From: JAPSGM01 sp963777045
GTDB taxonomy: Bacteria > Chloroflexota > Limnocylindria > QHBO01
Direction: 5' to 3'
Assembly (NCBI GenBank): GCA_963777045.1
Contig: CAVZPD010000028.1
Coordinates: forward strand, 62,001 to 126,000
Length of the DNA stretch: 64,000 nucleotides
The notes under the pieces are model-generated. The model was not told the origin of the DNA and ran no database searches. It was given only the letters and a program-made list of their open reading frames with translations. Shown in pieces: positions 34,065 through 41,770 of the stretch. Position 1 is the stretch's first letter, and each line of letters starts with the position of its first letter. The position numbers were made by a program, and so were the translations under genes.

Positions 34065-35132
34065 ATGTCATCTCTCCCGGGCTACGCACAGCAGAGCACC
34101 ACGACCGCGGCGTCACCAGCCGGGGCGCGGATCGCTGCGTCGACGCCCGCCGCGCTCTCGGTGGCCTTCCTTGGCGTCATGGCGATCACCCTCCCGTTCT
34201 ACCTGGGAGCGGCACCCGAACCGTTCGACATCGGCTCACTGGTGTGGCTGCTGGCGGCCGGAACAATGCTGCCGATGGCCCTCGTCGCCGCGTCGCGGCA
34301 GCTCACGGATCGTCGCGGCGCAGGCGCCCAGGCTGCGGTCGCGTTCGAGGGACTGGCGGAGGTCGTGCGAGCCGATGCAGCGGAACCCGCTGTCCACGCG
34401 CAGACCGGCCTGCTCGATGCCGGCGGCTTTGACGCCGAACTGGCGCGGCAGGTCCAACTGGCCTACGAGATGGATCAACCCCTCTCCCTGGCCGTCCTCG
34501 ACATCGACCAGCTGGCGCGGATCAACGAGCAGCATGGCGAGGAGGCGGGAGACCGTGTCCTGGCTGGCATCGGGCGGCTGCTCGCAAGCCGGACGCGAAC
34601 CGACGACTTCGCGTTCCGAACCGATGGCGACGAGTTCGCCGTCCTGATGCCCGGATGTCCCGCCGGCAGGGCGCAGGGGGTCCTGCGTCGACTGCTGCTG
34701 GCCGCGCTCGAAGAGGGCGACAAGGCAGATGCCGGGTGCGAGTGGTCGTTCTCAGCCGGTATCTCAAGCCTCCCCGAACTGAGCGAGAGCGCAGCCGCGC
34801 TGCGGCGCGACGCGCACGCCGCCCTCAGCTGGGCGAAGGCGCACGGCCGAACCGACGTGCAGCTCTTCGACTCGTTCCGTGACCTGACCGAGGAGGAGCG
34901 CCGCGACGCCGACGCGCTGTCGACCCCGCCGCCTCCTGGCGACGACGACTTCACCTCGGGCGGCGAGGCCGGGCCCCCCATCCAGCTCCGCTTCCTGGGA
35001 GCCCCCGCCCAGGCATCATCGGTCCCGGCGCCCAGTTCCGGACGAGAGACGGAGTGGGTGGACCCGCGCCTGGTGCTCATCGGCCTGGCGGATGCGCCGC
35101 GCGCCAGTGCGACCTCCAAGCGTCCTCGCTGA
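34065..35132 (+). CDS. Membrane-bound GGDEF-domain protein (probable diguanylate cyclase)
   Basis: A 355-residue protein. Two membrane helices (about residues 28-48 and 57-78) precede a GGDEF domain (about 110-280). The signature reads DGDEF near residue 187, a variant that keeps the catalytic acidic residues. An inhibitory I-site RxxD (RTDD) stands exactly five residues before it, so product feedback is likely. The domain would make the second messenger c-di-GMP from two GTP. The C-terminal 75 residues are low-complexity and acidic. ATG 34065 has an AGGAA site 6 nt upstream. Activity is inferred; degenerate signatures can also be receptors. Confidence 0.83.
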   Translation: MSSLPGYAQQSTTTAASPAGARIAASTPAALSVAFLGVMAITLPFYLGAAPEPFDIGSLVWLLAAGTMLPMALVAASRQLTDRRGAGAQAAVAFEGLAEVVRADAAEPAVHAQTGLLDAGGFDAELARQVQLAYEMDQPLSLAVLDIDQLARINEQHGEEAGDRVLAGIGRLLASRTRTDDFAFRTDGDEFAVLMPGCPAGRAQGVLRRLLLAALEEGDKADAGCEWSFSAGISSLPELSESAAALRRDAHAALSWAKAHGRTDVQLFDSFRDLTEEERRDADALSTPPPPGDDDFTSGGEAGPPIQLRFLGAPAQASSVPAPSSGRETEWVDPRLVLIGLADAPRASATSKRPR

Positions 35133-35254
35133 ACCAACGTTCCCGCCGCCACGGCGGCTCGGGTCACGGCCCGGCGTCGGCCAACGGGCAGCTCGCATCG
35201 GTGTATCCTGAGTCGACAGTCGATGAGCCTCTTCCACGAGGAGAACTGCCCGAT

Positions 35255-35500
<246 letters not shown>

Positions 35501-35501
35501 C

Positions 35502-35819
35502 GTGGCAGCTCGCTTCATCGCGCTCTTCAGCCAACCCGAGGATCCCGAGGCCTTCGACCGGCACTACCGCGAGGTCCACGCACCGATCGTCCGTCGCTAC
35601 CCGAAGCTTCGCGAGCTGCGCCTGACGAAGGCCGATGGCGTGGCTGGTCGCCCGTCGCCCTACTACCTGGTGGCGGAGATGGCCTTCGACTCGCGCGCCG
35701 ACCTGGATGCCGCGCTCGCTTCCGAGGCGGGGATGGAGAGCGGCCGCGACCTGCGCAACTTCGCGGGCGCCGGCGTGAACATGCTGATCGTCGACGACGA
35801 CGCGCCGCTGGAGGCCTGA
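35502..35819 (+). CDS. EthD-family small protein
   Basis: A 105-residue ferredoxin-like-fold protein of the EthD type: ALFSQPEDPEAFDRHYREVHAPIVRRYP is the family opening, with the conserved HYREVHAP. EthD-like proteins are dimeric and usually encoded with aromatic or ether degradation enzymes; role may be as small monooxygenase or chaperone-like factor. Starts at GTG 35502, 1 nt after the ferredoxin stop codon, and lies 4 nt before the crotonase gene, so it belongs to one operon with them. Confidence 0.82.
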   Translation: MAARFIALFSQPEDPEAFDRHYREVHAPIVRRYPKLRELRLTKADGVAGRPSPYYLVAEMAFDSRADLDAALASEAGMESGRDLRNFAGAGVNMLIVDDDAPLEA

Positions 35820-35823
35820 GGAG

Positions 35824-36783
35824 ATGCCTGAAGCATCGGTCCCGGCGCCGCAGGATCCTGCGGCCTTCGGATTCGAGCGCATCAGCTACCGCAAGGATCC
35901 TGACGCCAGCGTGGCGACGGTGGCGATCGACCGGCCCGAGGTGCTGAACGCCTTCGACTTCACCACCCTGCGCGAGCTGGCGCAGGCCTTCCAGGACGCC
36001 AGTTGGGACGATGCGATCGCCGTGGTGGTCGTGACCGGTGCCGGTGATCGCGCCTTCTGCACCGGGGCCGACCTCGATGAGCAGGCGCGGATGGGGACGC
36101 ATTCAGGGCAGTACTGGCGCTGGATGGGCGCCTTCATCGAGATGCACGATCGGCTGCGCCATATCGGCAAGCCGACGATCGCGCGGATCAACGGCGTGGC
36201 GGTGGGTGGCGGCCAGGAGCTGCAGCTGGCCTGTGACCTGTCGGTGATGGTCGACGATACGTACATTCGCCACGTGGGACCGGAGCACGGCTCGGTGCCG
36301 GCCGGCGGCGCGACGCAGTGGCTGCCGCTGGTGGTGGGGGATCGTCGGGCGCGCGAGATCGTCATGCTCTGCGACCGGATCTCGCCGCAGCAGGCGCTCG
36401 ACTGGGGGTTGGTCTCGCGGGTCGTCCCGCGCGCCCAGCTCGACGCCACCGTGGCCGACCTGGCCGACAACCTCCGGCGCAAGCTGCCGGAGACGATTCG
36501 CTACACGAAGGCACAGCTCAACTGGTGGCGCGATCTCGTGTGGTCCCAGACGGTCACGCACGCGCGCGACTGGCTGGCGATCCACTCGACCTCGGACGAG
36601 ACGAAGGAGGCGGTGGACGCGTTCCACGAGAAGCGCGAGCCCCGCTACGACGCCCTGCGTGAAATGGCGGTCTCGCCGCGGACGTGTGGGCGGTGCGGCG
36701 CCTCGGGCCTTCCGGCGGGACATGGTTTCTGCGGCGTCTGCGGCTCGCCCCTGACCGATGCGTGGGAGCGTGCGGAGCCGTGA
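35824..36783 (+). CDS. Crotonase-fold enzyme with C-terminal zinc ribbon
   Basis: A 319-residue protein. The crotonase domain (about 20-275) has RPEVLNAFDFTTL, oxyanion-hole segments CTGADLDE and INGVAVGGGQELQLACDL, and GPEHGSVPAGGATQWLPLV, in which the site of the catalytic acid resembles the naphthoyl-CoA synthase/ring-hydrating branch rather than typical enoyl-CoA hydratases. The last 35 residues form a zinc ribbon CGRCGASGLPAGHGFCGVCG. That fusion is uncommon and may bind a partner. It overlaps the next crotonase by 4 nt. Possible role: CoA-thioester hydration in aromatic or alicyclic acid breakdown. Confidence 0.85.
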   Translation: MPEASVPAPQDPAAFGFERISYRKDPDASVATVAIDRPEVLNAFDFTTLRELAQAFQDASWDDAIAVVVVTGAGDRAFCTGADLDEQARMGTHSGQYWRWMGAFIEMHDRLRHIGKPTIARINGVAVGGGQELQLACDLSVMVDDTYIRHVGPEHGSVPAGGATQWLPLVVGDRRAREIVMLCDRISPQQALDWGLVSRVVPRAQLDATVADLADNLRRKLPETIRYTKAQLNWWRDLVWSQTVTHARDWLAIHSTSDETKEAVDAFHEKREPRYDALREMAVSPRTCGRCGASGLPAGHGFCGVCGSPLTDAWERAEP

Positions 36784-37565
36784 CGGCTGCGGAGCAGCTC
36801 GTCCTCGTCGAGCGGCAGGCGGAGCAGCGGACGGCCCTGGTCCGCCTCAACCGGCCGAAGCAGCTCAACGCCCTCAACGGCGCGACCATGGACGCCCTCT
36901 GCGAGGCGCTCGAAGAGCTCGACCGCGACGATGGGGTTCGCGCCATCGTCGTCACCGGCAGCGAGCGCGCCTTCGCCGCCGGGGCGGACATCGGCGAGAT
37001 GGCGGGGGCTACGCCCGTCGACATGCTCCGGACCAACCGCATCGCACAGTGGGACCGAATCCGGCGCATCACCAAGCCGGTGATCGCCGCGGTCAACGGC
37101 TGGTGCCTCGGGGGCGGCTGCGAGCTGGCCATGGCGCTCGACCTGATCCTGGCCGGAGAGAATGCGAAGTTCGGGCAGCCGGAGATCAACATCGGCGTCA
37201 TCCCGGGCGCCGGCGGCACGCAGCGGCTGACGCGGGCCATCGGCAAGAGCCGCGCCATGGAGATGGTCCTGACCGGCGAACCGATGAGTGCGCCAGAGGC
37301 GGCCGACCGCGGTCTGGTGGCGCGGGTGATCCCCGACGAGCTGGTGGTCGAGGACGCCCTGGCGCTGGCCGCCAGGATCGCCACCAAGTCGCCGGTGGCA
37401 CTGCGCGTCGCCAAGGAAGCGGTCAACGCCGCCTACGAGATGGGCCTGACCGATGCGCTGGCCCACGAGCGGCGCCTCTTCTATCTCCTCTTCGCCAGCG
37501 AGGACCAGAAGGAGGGGATGGCGGCATTCCTGGAGAAGCGCGAGCCCGATTTCAAAGGCAGATGA
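36780..37565 (+). CDS. Enoyl-CoA hydratase
   Basis: A 261-residue crotonase. GTG 36780 overlaps the previous stop (GTGA). It has the hydratase features RPKQLNALN, FAAGADIGEMA, NGWCLGGGCELAMALDL and FGQPEINIGVIPGAGGTQRLTR, including both catalytic Glu positions (in CELAM and PEINIG). It should hydrate trans-2-enoyl-CoA in fatty-acid or aromatic-acid beta-oxidation. Close in sequence to standard short-chain enoyl-CoA hydratases (EchA/Paaf-like). Operon partner of the zinc-ribbon crotonase and the HIT protein. Confidence 0.9.
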   Translation: MTAAEQLVLVERQAEQRTALVRLNRPKQLNALNGATMDALCEALEELDRDDGVRAIVVTGSERAFAAGADIGEMAGATPVDMLRTNRIAQWDRIRRITKPVIAAVNGWCLGGGCELAMALDLILAGENAKFGQPEINIGVIPGAGGTQRLTRAIGKSRAMEMVLTGEPMSAPEAADRGLVARVIPDELVVEDALALAARIATKSPVALRVAKEAVNAAYEMGLTDALAHERRLFYLLFASEDQKEGMAAFLEKREPDFKGR

Positions 37566-38170
37566 GCGACTACCTCCGGCGCCTGCCGATCGGGGAGCGG
37601 CTGCCGCTGGGCGAGACCGCGGACGACCCGCTCTTTCCGTTCGACGGCGAGATCGCGGTCAAGCCCCTGGAGGAGCCGACTCTCCCCGAGCCGGAACGCC
37701 ACGGGGTCGAATTGGCCGACTGCCAGTCGTGCAATGGGACCAGTGACGAGGCCCTGGTCGCCTGGGAGGACGAGCGCTGGCGCCTGCTGATCGAGCCAGA
37801 GCCCCATGGACTCCCCATGGTGGCGGTCCTGCAGCCGAAGGTGCACGCCGATTTGGAGGAGCTGCCGGCCCGCGAGGCCGCCGAGCTTGGGCCGATGATC
37901 CAGCGCGTCGCCCGCGCCATCGGTCGCCTCGACTCGGTGGGCAGGGTCCACGTCAACCGCTGGGGCGATGGCGGCTTCCACTTCCACGTCTGGTTCCTGG
38001 CGCGCCCGCAAGGCATGTGGCAGATGCGCGGTGCCATGCTCGCCGTGTGGGATGACCTGCTTCCCAAGGTTCCGGCTGGTGAGTGGGACGAGAGCCGCCG
38101 CTCGGTGGCGGAAGCCATGGCCGAAAAGGGCGGGGTCAGTCGGTTGGCTTCTGGACCCACCACTCCTTGA
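37562..38170 (+). CDS. HIT-superfamily (histidine triad) protein
   Basis: A 202-residue protein starting in the crotonase stop codon (ATGA). The C-terminal half contains the histidine-triad-like motif FHFHVWFLARP near 138-148, after a helix PAREAAELGPMIQRVARAIG, as in HIT hydrolases and GalT-like enzymes. The N-terminal half has a CQSC pair that may bind zinc. Exact substrate unknown; nucleotide phosphoryl or adenylyl hydrolysis is typical of the fold. It is last in the ferredoxin-EthD-crotonase operon and converges with the next gene, overlapping 35 nt. Confidence 0.7.
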   Translation: MSDYLRRLPIGERLPLGETADDPLFPFDGEIAVKPLEEPTLPEPERHGVELADCQSCNGTSDEALVAWEDERWRLLIEPEPHGLPMVAVLQPKVHADLEELPAREAAELGPMIQRVARAIGRLDSVGRVHVNRWGDGGFHFHVWFLARPQGMWQMRGAMLAVWDDLLPKVPAGEWDESRRSVAEAMAEKGGVSRLASGPTTP

Positions 38171-38522
38171 ACTCGCGCGCCCGGCCGTCATCGGCGAATC
38201 GGACCAGCCAGACGTTGGCGTACGCCTCGTCCCAGGGCTCGCCCTCGCCACGGTCGTAGGCAGTCCAGCCCTCGATCACCGCGGTGTCGCCGTCCACCGC
38301 CAGGATGTCGTGATCGAACCGCCAGCCGATCTTCGAGTCGCCGCGCTCGACCCACTTGGCAACGATCTCGTCGCGACCCTGCCAGCCGGTGGCCTCGCGG
38401 CGCCATGGATACGGCTTGTAGGTCGCGTCCTCGGTGAACAGGGCGGCGACGTCGTCGGCGTCATCGGAGGCCCATGCGCGCCGATAGCCCTCGATCCATC
38501 GCTCCACGGCCGCTCGATCCAT
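38136..38522 (-). CDS. SnoaL/NTF2-like fold protein
   Basis: A 128-residue protein with the superfamily pattern VERWIEGYRRAWASDDADDVAALFTEDATYKPYPW, then strand pairs ending EFKEWWVQKPTD. The N-terminal helix-turn and the Asp/Tyr-lined pocket pattern resemble SnoaL-type cyclases and limonene-epoxide-hydrolase relatives, but no catalytic motif is certain. Its 3' end overlaps the HIT gene by 35 nt. Ordinary composition; starts at ATG 38520-38522. Confidence 0.75.
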   Translation of the reverse strand: MDRAAVERWIEGYRRAWASDDADDVAALFTEDATYKPYPWRREATGWQGRDEIVAKWVERGDSKIGWRFDHDILAVDGDTAVIEGWTAYDRGEGEPWDEAYANVWLVRFADDGRAREFKEWWVQKPTD

Positions 38523-38615
38523 CCGGTCATCCTCTGCTTGGCGTTTCCCGCGATGCTAGCCGGCGGGGCGTCACCAGTCAATAGCCAGTAGTTGGTGACG
38601 CACGGTCGATGACGG

Positions 38616-38791
38616 CGATAGATCTGCGATCCTGCGCCTGAAGGGCCTCCCCGGCGGCTGTTTGTCACATCTATGCGCGCACGCGCCACACGGCCTCGAC
38701 CTCGGGGATCGTCGCGTGCAGACCCTGCACCGATAGAACGATCGGATCCAAACCCGAGGCGAGGTTCAGGCAGCGAAGCGAAGATCTATCG
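38616..38791. repeat. Four-armed palindromic intergenic element, copy 2
   Basis: Second copy of the element at 5053. Arms: CGATAGATC (38616-38624), CATCTATGC (38668-38676), GCACCGATAGA (38727-38737), ATCTATCG (38784-38791). Measured from the first arm, arms 2, 3 and 4 lie at +52, +115 and +168, identical to copy 1. Short inner blocks are shared as well (GCrCCTGA, ACCCGA). Arm 2 is degenerate here. It fills most of the 348-bp gap between the SnoaL-like and crotonase genes; no gene is visible in that gap. Confidence 0.75.
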
Positions 38792-38870
38792 ACGTCTGCA
38801 CACTGGCGCGAGCAGGCAAGTGCCGCCGCTGGGCCACGGTAGCCGGCAGGCGGTCGCTAGAATCGGCAGC

Positions 38871-39656
38871 ATGCCGGAAGCCGCCCACGAGACGATCCGC
38901 GTCGAAACGTCGAATGGCGTTGCGACCGTCGTGCTCAACCGGCCCGACTCCCTGAACGCGTTGAACGTGACGATGCGCCGCGAGCTGCTGGCGGCCTTCA
39001 AGGCGCTGTCGCGCGACGAGGGCGTGCGTGCCGTGGTCCTGACCGGCGAGGGACGCGGGTTCTGCTCGGGAGCCGACCTGCGGGCCGGGCCGGACGAACG
39101 CGACTTCCGAACGCGCCTCACGACCGAGTACAACCCCCTCGTCCGGGCGATCAGGCAGCTGCCGAAGCCGGTCGTGGCCGCGGTCAACGGCGTCGCCGCC
39201 GGCGCCGGCGTCAGCCTGGCCCTCGCCTGCGACCTCGTCTACGCCAGCGACGAGGCCCGCTTCATCCAGGCCTTCGTGCGTATCGGCCTGGTGCCCGACT
39301 CCGGCTCGACGCGGACGCTGGTGCGCGCTCTCGGCCGCCACCGGGCGGCGCACCTCATCTTCAGCGGGGAGCCACTCACCGCTGAGGAGGCGAGGGAGAG
39401 CGGACTCGTGAACGCGGTTGTTCCCGCGGTCGAGCTGCGCGCCACGGTTGCAGAGGCCGCCCAACGGCTGGCCGCCGCGCCGACGAAGGCACTGGCGCTG
39501 GCAAAGCGGCTGATCAACCAGGCGGAGGACGTCTCCCTGGACGAGAGCCTTGCCGCGGAGGCCGCGCTCCAGGAGCTCGCCGGCCGCACCCAGGACCATG
39601 CCGAGGGCGTTGCGGCCTTCGGCGAGAAGCGGGAACCGAGCTTCGTTGGACGTTGA
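38871..39656 (+). CDS. paaG: Crotonase, PaaG-like enoyl-CoA isomerase/hydratase
   Basis: A 261-residue crotonase that starts at ATG 38871 (MPEAAHETIRVET). FCSGADLRAG and NGVAAGAGVSLALACDLVYASD form the oxyanion hole, and FVRIGLVPDSGSTRTLVRALGR matches the PaaG family, which isomerises ring-1,2-epoxyphenylacetyl-CoA or shifts enoyl double bonds. It is followed with an 11-nt overlap by 3-hydroxyacyl-CoA dehydrogenase, as in phenylacetate clusters. The symbol is by family resemblance; upper-pathway paa genes are absent from the window. Confidence 0.82.
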   Translation: MPEAAHETIRVETSNGVATVVLNRPDSLNALNVTMRRELLAAFKALSRDEGVRAVVLTGEGRGFCSGADLRAGPDERDFRTRLTTEYNPLVRAIRQLPKPVVAAVNGVAAGAGVSLALACDLVYASDEARFIQAFVRIGLVPDSGSTRTLVRALGRHRAAHLIFSGEPLTAEEARESGLVNAVVPAVELRATVAEAAQRLAAAPTKALALAKRLINQAEDVSLDESLAAEAALQELAGRTQDHAEGVAAFGEKREPSFVGR

Positions 39657-40878
39657 CGGAGAGCGGCTGGCGGCGGTCGAGCGGGTATCGGTGCTTGGCG
39701 CCGGCACGATGGGCAGCGGCATCGTCCAGGTCGCGGCAGAGGCCGGCCTCCACGTACGTCTCCACGATCCGGTTCCCGGGGCGGTAGAGCGGGCGCGCGA
39801 GCGAATCAGCCGCTTCCTGGCGCGGAAGGTCGAGAAGGAGCAGATGACGGCGCAGCAGCGCGAGGCTGCCATGGCCTGCATCGATGCCACGGGCAGCCTG
39901 GAGGAGCTGGCGAGCGACGCGGACGTGGTGATCGAGGCGATCCCGGAGGAGCTCGACCTCAAGCGCGAGGCATTCCGCCTGCTGGATGCAGCGACGAGGC
40001 GCGAATCGGTACTCGCCACCAACACGAGCAGCCTCTCGGTTGGCGCCATTGCGGCCGCGACCGAGCAGCCGGGCAGGGTGGTCGGCATGCACTTCTTCAA
40101 CCCGGTTCCCCTCATGCCCCTGGTCGAAGTGGTGGCGGGCGCCATGACCGAACCCGCCGTGACCGATGCCGTCGCCGCGCTCGCCCGACGCCTGGGCAAG
40201 ACGCCGGTGCTGGCCGCCGATACGCCCGGCTTCATCGTCAACCGCGTGGCGCGGCCCTACTACCTCGAGGCGCTGCGCATCGTGGGCGAGGGGGCCGCCG
40301 AGGTGGAGGCGGTGGACGCCGCCATGCGTGGCATCGCCTTCCGGATGGGACCGTTCGAGCTCCTCGACACCATCGGCCTGGACGTCAACTTCGCCGTCAG
40401 CCAGAGCGTCTTCGACCAGTTCTTCCACGACCCGCGCTACCGACCCCATGCGCTGCAGCGCAGCCTGGTCACGGCCGGGCGGCTGGGCCGCAAGGCCGGG
40501 GCAGGTTTCTACGATTACGGTTCCGACGGCGCGCGAGGTCGCGCCTGGCCCGGCCTCTCGCGCAGGCCCGACGGGCCGCCACTTCAGCGACTGGACGAGC
40601 AGCAGATCGCCGCGCGAATCCTGGCGACGATCGTGAACGAGGCCGCCTCGGCCGTCGCGGATGGCGTCGCCTCGCCGGAGGCCGTCGACACCGCCATGCG
40701 GCTCGGCATGAACTACCCATCGGGACCGCTCGAGTGGGGCGAGCGGATCGGCCTGGTCCACGTGGTCCACACGCTGGACGCGCTGCACGCCGCCATCCCG
40801 GATGGACGCTACCGGGTCGTACCCCTGCTCCGATCGCTGGCCGAGGGCGGCGCCTCCTTCTTCCCAGCCGGCGTGTGA
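39646..40878 (+). CDS. 3-hydroxyacyl-CoA dehydrogenase
   Basis: A 410-residue NAD-dependent dehydrogenase with the Rossmann motif SVLGAGTMGSGIVQVAAEAG near residue 15, catalytic region ATNTSSLSVGAIAAAT, GMHFFNPVPLMPLVEVV, and a C-terminal domain with TPGFIVNRVARPYYLEAL. The catalytic His lies in MHFFNP. It oxidises L-3-hydroxyacyl-CoA to 3-oxoacyl-CoA (PaaH/FadB2-like). No ATG fits before the Rossmann fold; TTG 39646, inside the paaG 3' end, is the best start. It extends about 120 residues beyond short family members with a second C-terminal dehydrogenase-type domain (GMNYPSGPLEWGERIG). Confidence 0.9.
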   Translation: MDVDGERLAAVERVSVLGAGTMGSGIVQVAAEAGLHVRLHDPVPGAVERARERISRFLARKVEKEQMTAQQREAAMACIDATGSLEELASDADVVIEAIPEELDLKREAFRLLDAATRRESVLATNTSSLSVGAIAAATEQPGRVVGMHFFNPVPLMPLVEVVAGAMTEPAVTDAVAALARRLGKTPVLAADTPGFIVNRVARPYYLEALRIVGEGAAEVEAVDAAMRGIAFRMGPFELLDTIGLDVNFAVSQSVFDQFFHDPRYRPHALQRSLVTAGRLGRKAGAGFYDYGSDGARGRAWPGLSRRPDGPPLQRLDEQQIAARILATIVNEAASAVADGVASPEAVDTAMRLGMNYPSGPLEWGERIGLVHVVHTLDALHAAIPDGRYRVVPLLRSLAEGGASFFPAGV

Positions 40879-41525
40879 CCCACCTGCTGCGCGACCGCTT
40901 TCGCGCGGTCGTCTTCGACATGGACGGCCTGCTGCTGGACACCGAGATCCTGTGGCATCGGGCCGAGGTGGAGCTCTTCGCGCGGCGCGGCGCGGAGTTC
41001 AGCTGGGACGACAAGATGACGGTCATCGGGACGAGCTTCGCGTTCACCGCCGACTACTTCGCCGATCGGCTCGGCGTCTCGCGGGAGGAGGGGCCGCAGC
41101 TGGTGCAGGAGATGATCGCGCTGATGCACGAGCACCTGCGCGAGCAGGTCGAGAGCCGCCCCGGAGCCGTGGAGCTGGTCGAGCGGCTGCGCGGCCACGC
41201 CCGGTTGGGTCTCGCGTCGAACTCCCCGCGGGCGCTGGTCGACACCGCCCTCGCCACGGCGCGCATCGGCGATGCCTTCGACGCGATCGTCACCTCCGAT
41301 GACGTGGAGAAGCCGAAGCCCGCACCGGACCTCTACCTGCTCGCCTGTGAGCGCCTGGGCGTCGCGCCGGACGAGGCGCTCGCGCTGGAGGACTCGGCCA
41401 GCGGCGTGACCGCCGCCAAGGCGGCGGGGCTGACCTGCATCGCCGTCCCGCAGTTCGCCGAGACCGATGTCTCCGCCGCCGACCGGATCATCGACTCGCT
41501 GGAGGAGCTCCTGGCGGAGACGTAG
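40875..41525 (+). CDS. HAD-superfamily hydrolase (beta-phosphoglucomutase-like)
   Basis: A 216-residue phosphatase starting with GTG in the upstream stop (GTGA). HAD motifs: I FDMDGLLLDTE, II LASNSPRAL, III KPAPDLYLLACERLG, IV ALEDSASGVTAAKAAG. The cap domain is of the helical type. It would remove phosphate from a small metabolite such as a sugar phosphate. Its coupling to beta-oxidation genes does not indicate a specific substrate. Confidence 0.88.
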   Translation: MTHLLRDRFRAVVFDMDGLLLDTEILWHRAEVELFARRGAEFSWDDKMTVIGTSFAFTADYFADRLGVSREEGPQLVQEMIALMHEHLREQVESRPGAVELVERLRGHARLGLASNSPRALVDTALATARIGDAFDAIVTSDDVEKPKPAPDLYLLACERLGVAPDEALALEDSASGVTAAKAAGLTCIAVPQFAETDVSAADRIIDSLEELLAET

Positions 41526-41535
41526 ACTGCGCGGC

Positions 41536-41757
41536 ATGTGCCGATCGATCAAGACGCTCCGCATCCTGGACCAGCCAGCCTCCGACGATGACGTGCGCGC
41601 CGCCGCGCTGCAGTACGTGCGCAAGGTGAGCGGCTACCGCAAGCCGTCGCCCGCCAACGAGGCCGCGTTCGATGCCGCGGTGGACGAGGTGGCGGCGGTC
41701 TCGCGGCGGCTGCTCGACGCGGTGACCGCGACCCATCCAGCGCGACGCTCAGCCTGA
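41536..41757 (+). CDS. DUF2277 family protein
   Basis: A 73-residue protein starting MCRSIKTLRILDQPASDDD, the hallmark of DUF2277. The family is small, soluble and widespread; function unknown. The first residues Met-Cys-Arg-Ser are nearly invariant in the family as I know it. It lies 10 nt after the HAD hydrolase. Confidence 0.8.
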   Translation: MCRSIKTLRILDQPASDDDVRAAALQYVRKVSGYRKPSPANEAAFDAAVDEVAAVSRRLLDAVTATHPARRSA

Positions 41758-41770
41758 GCCCGCCGCTCGC

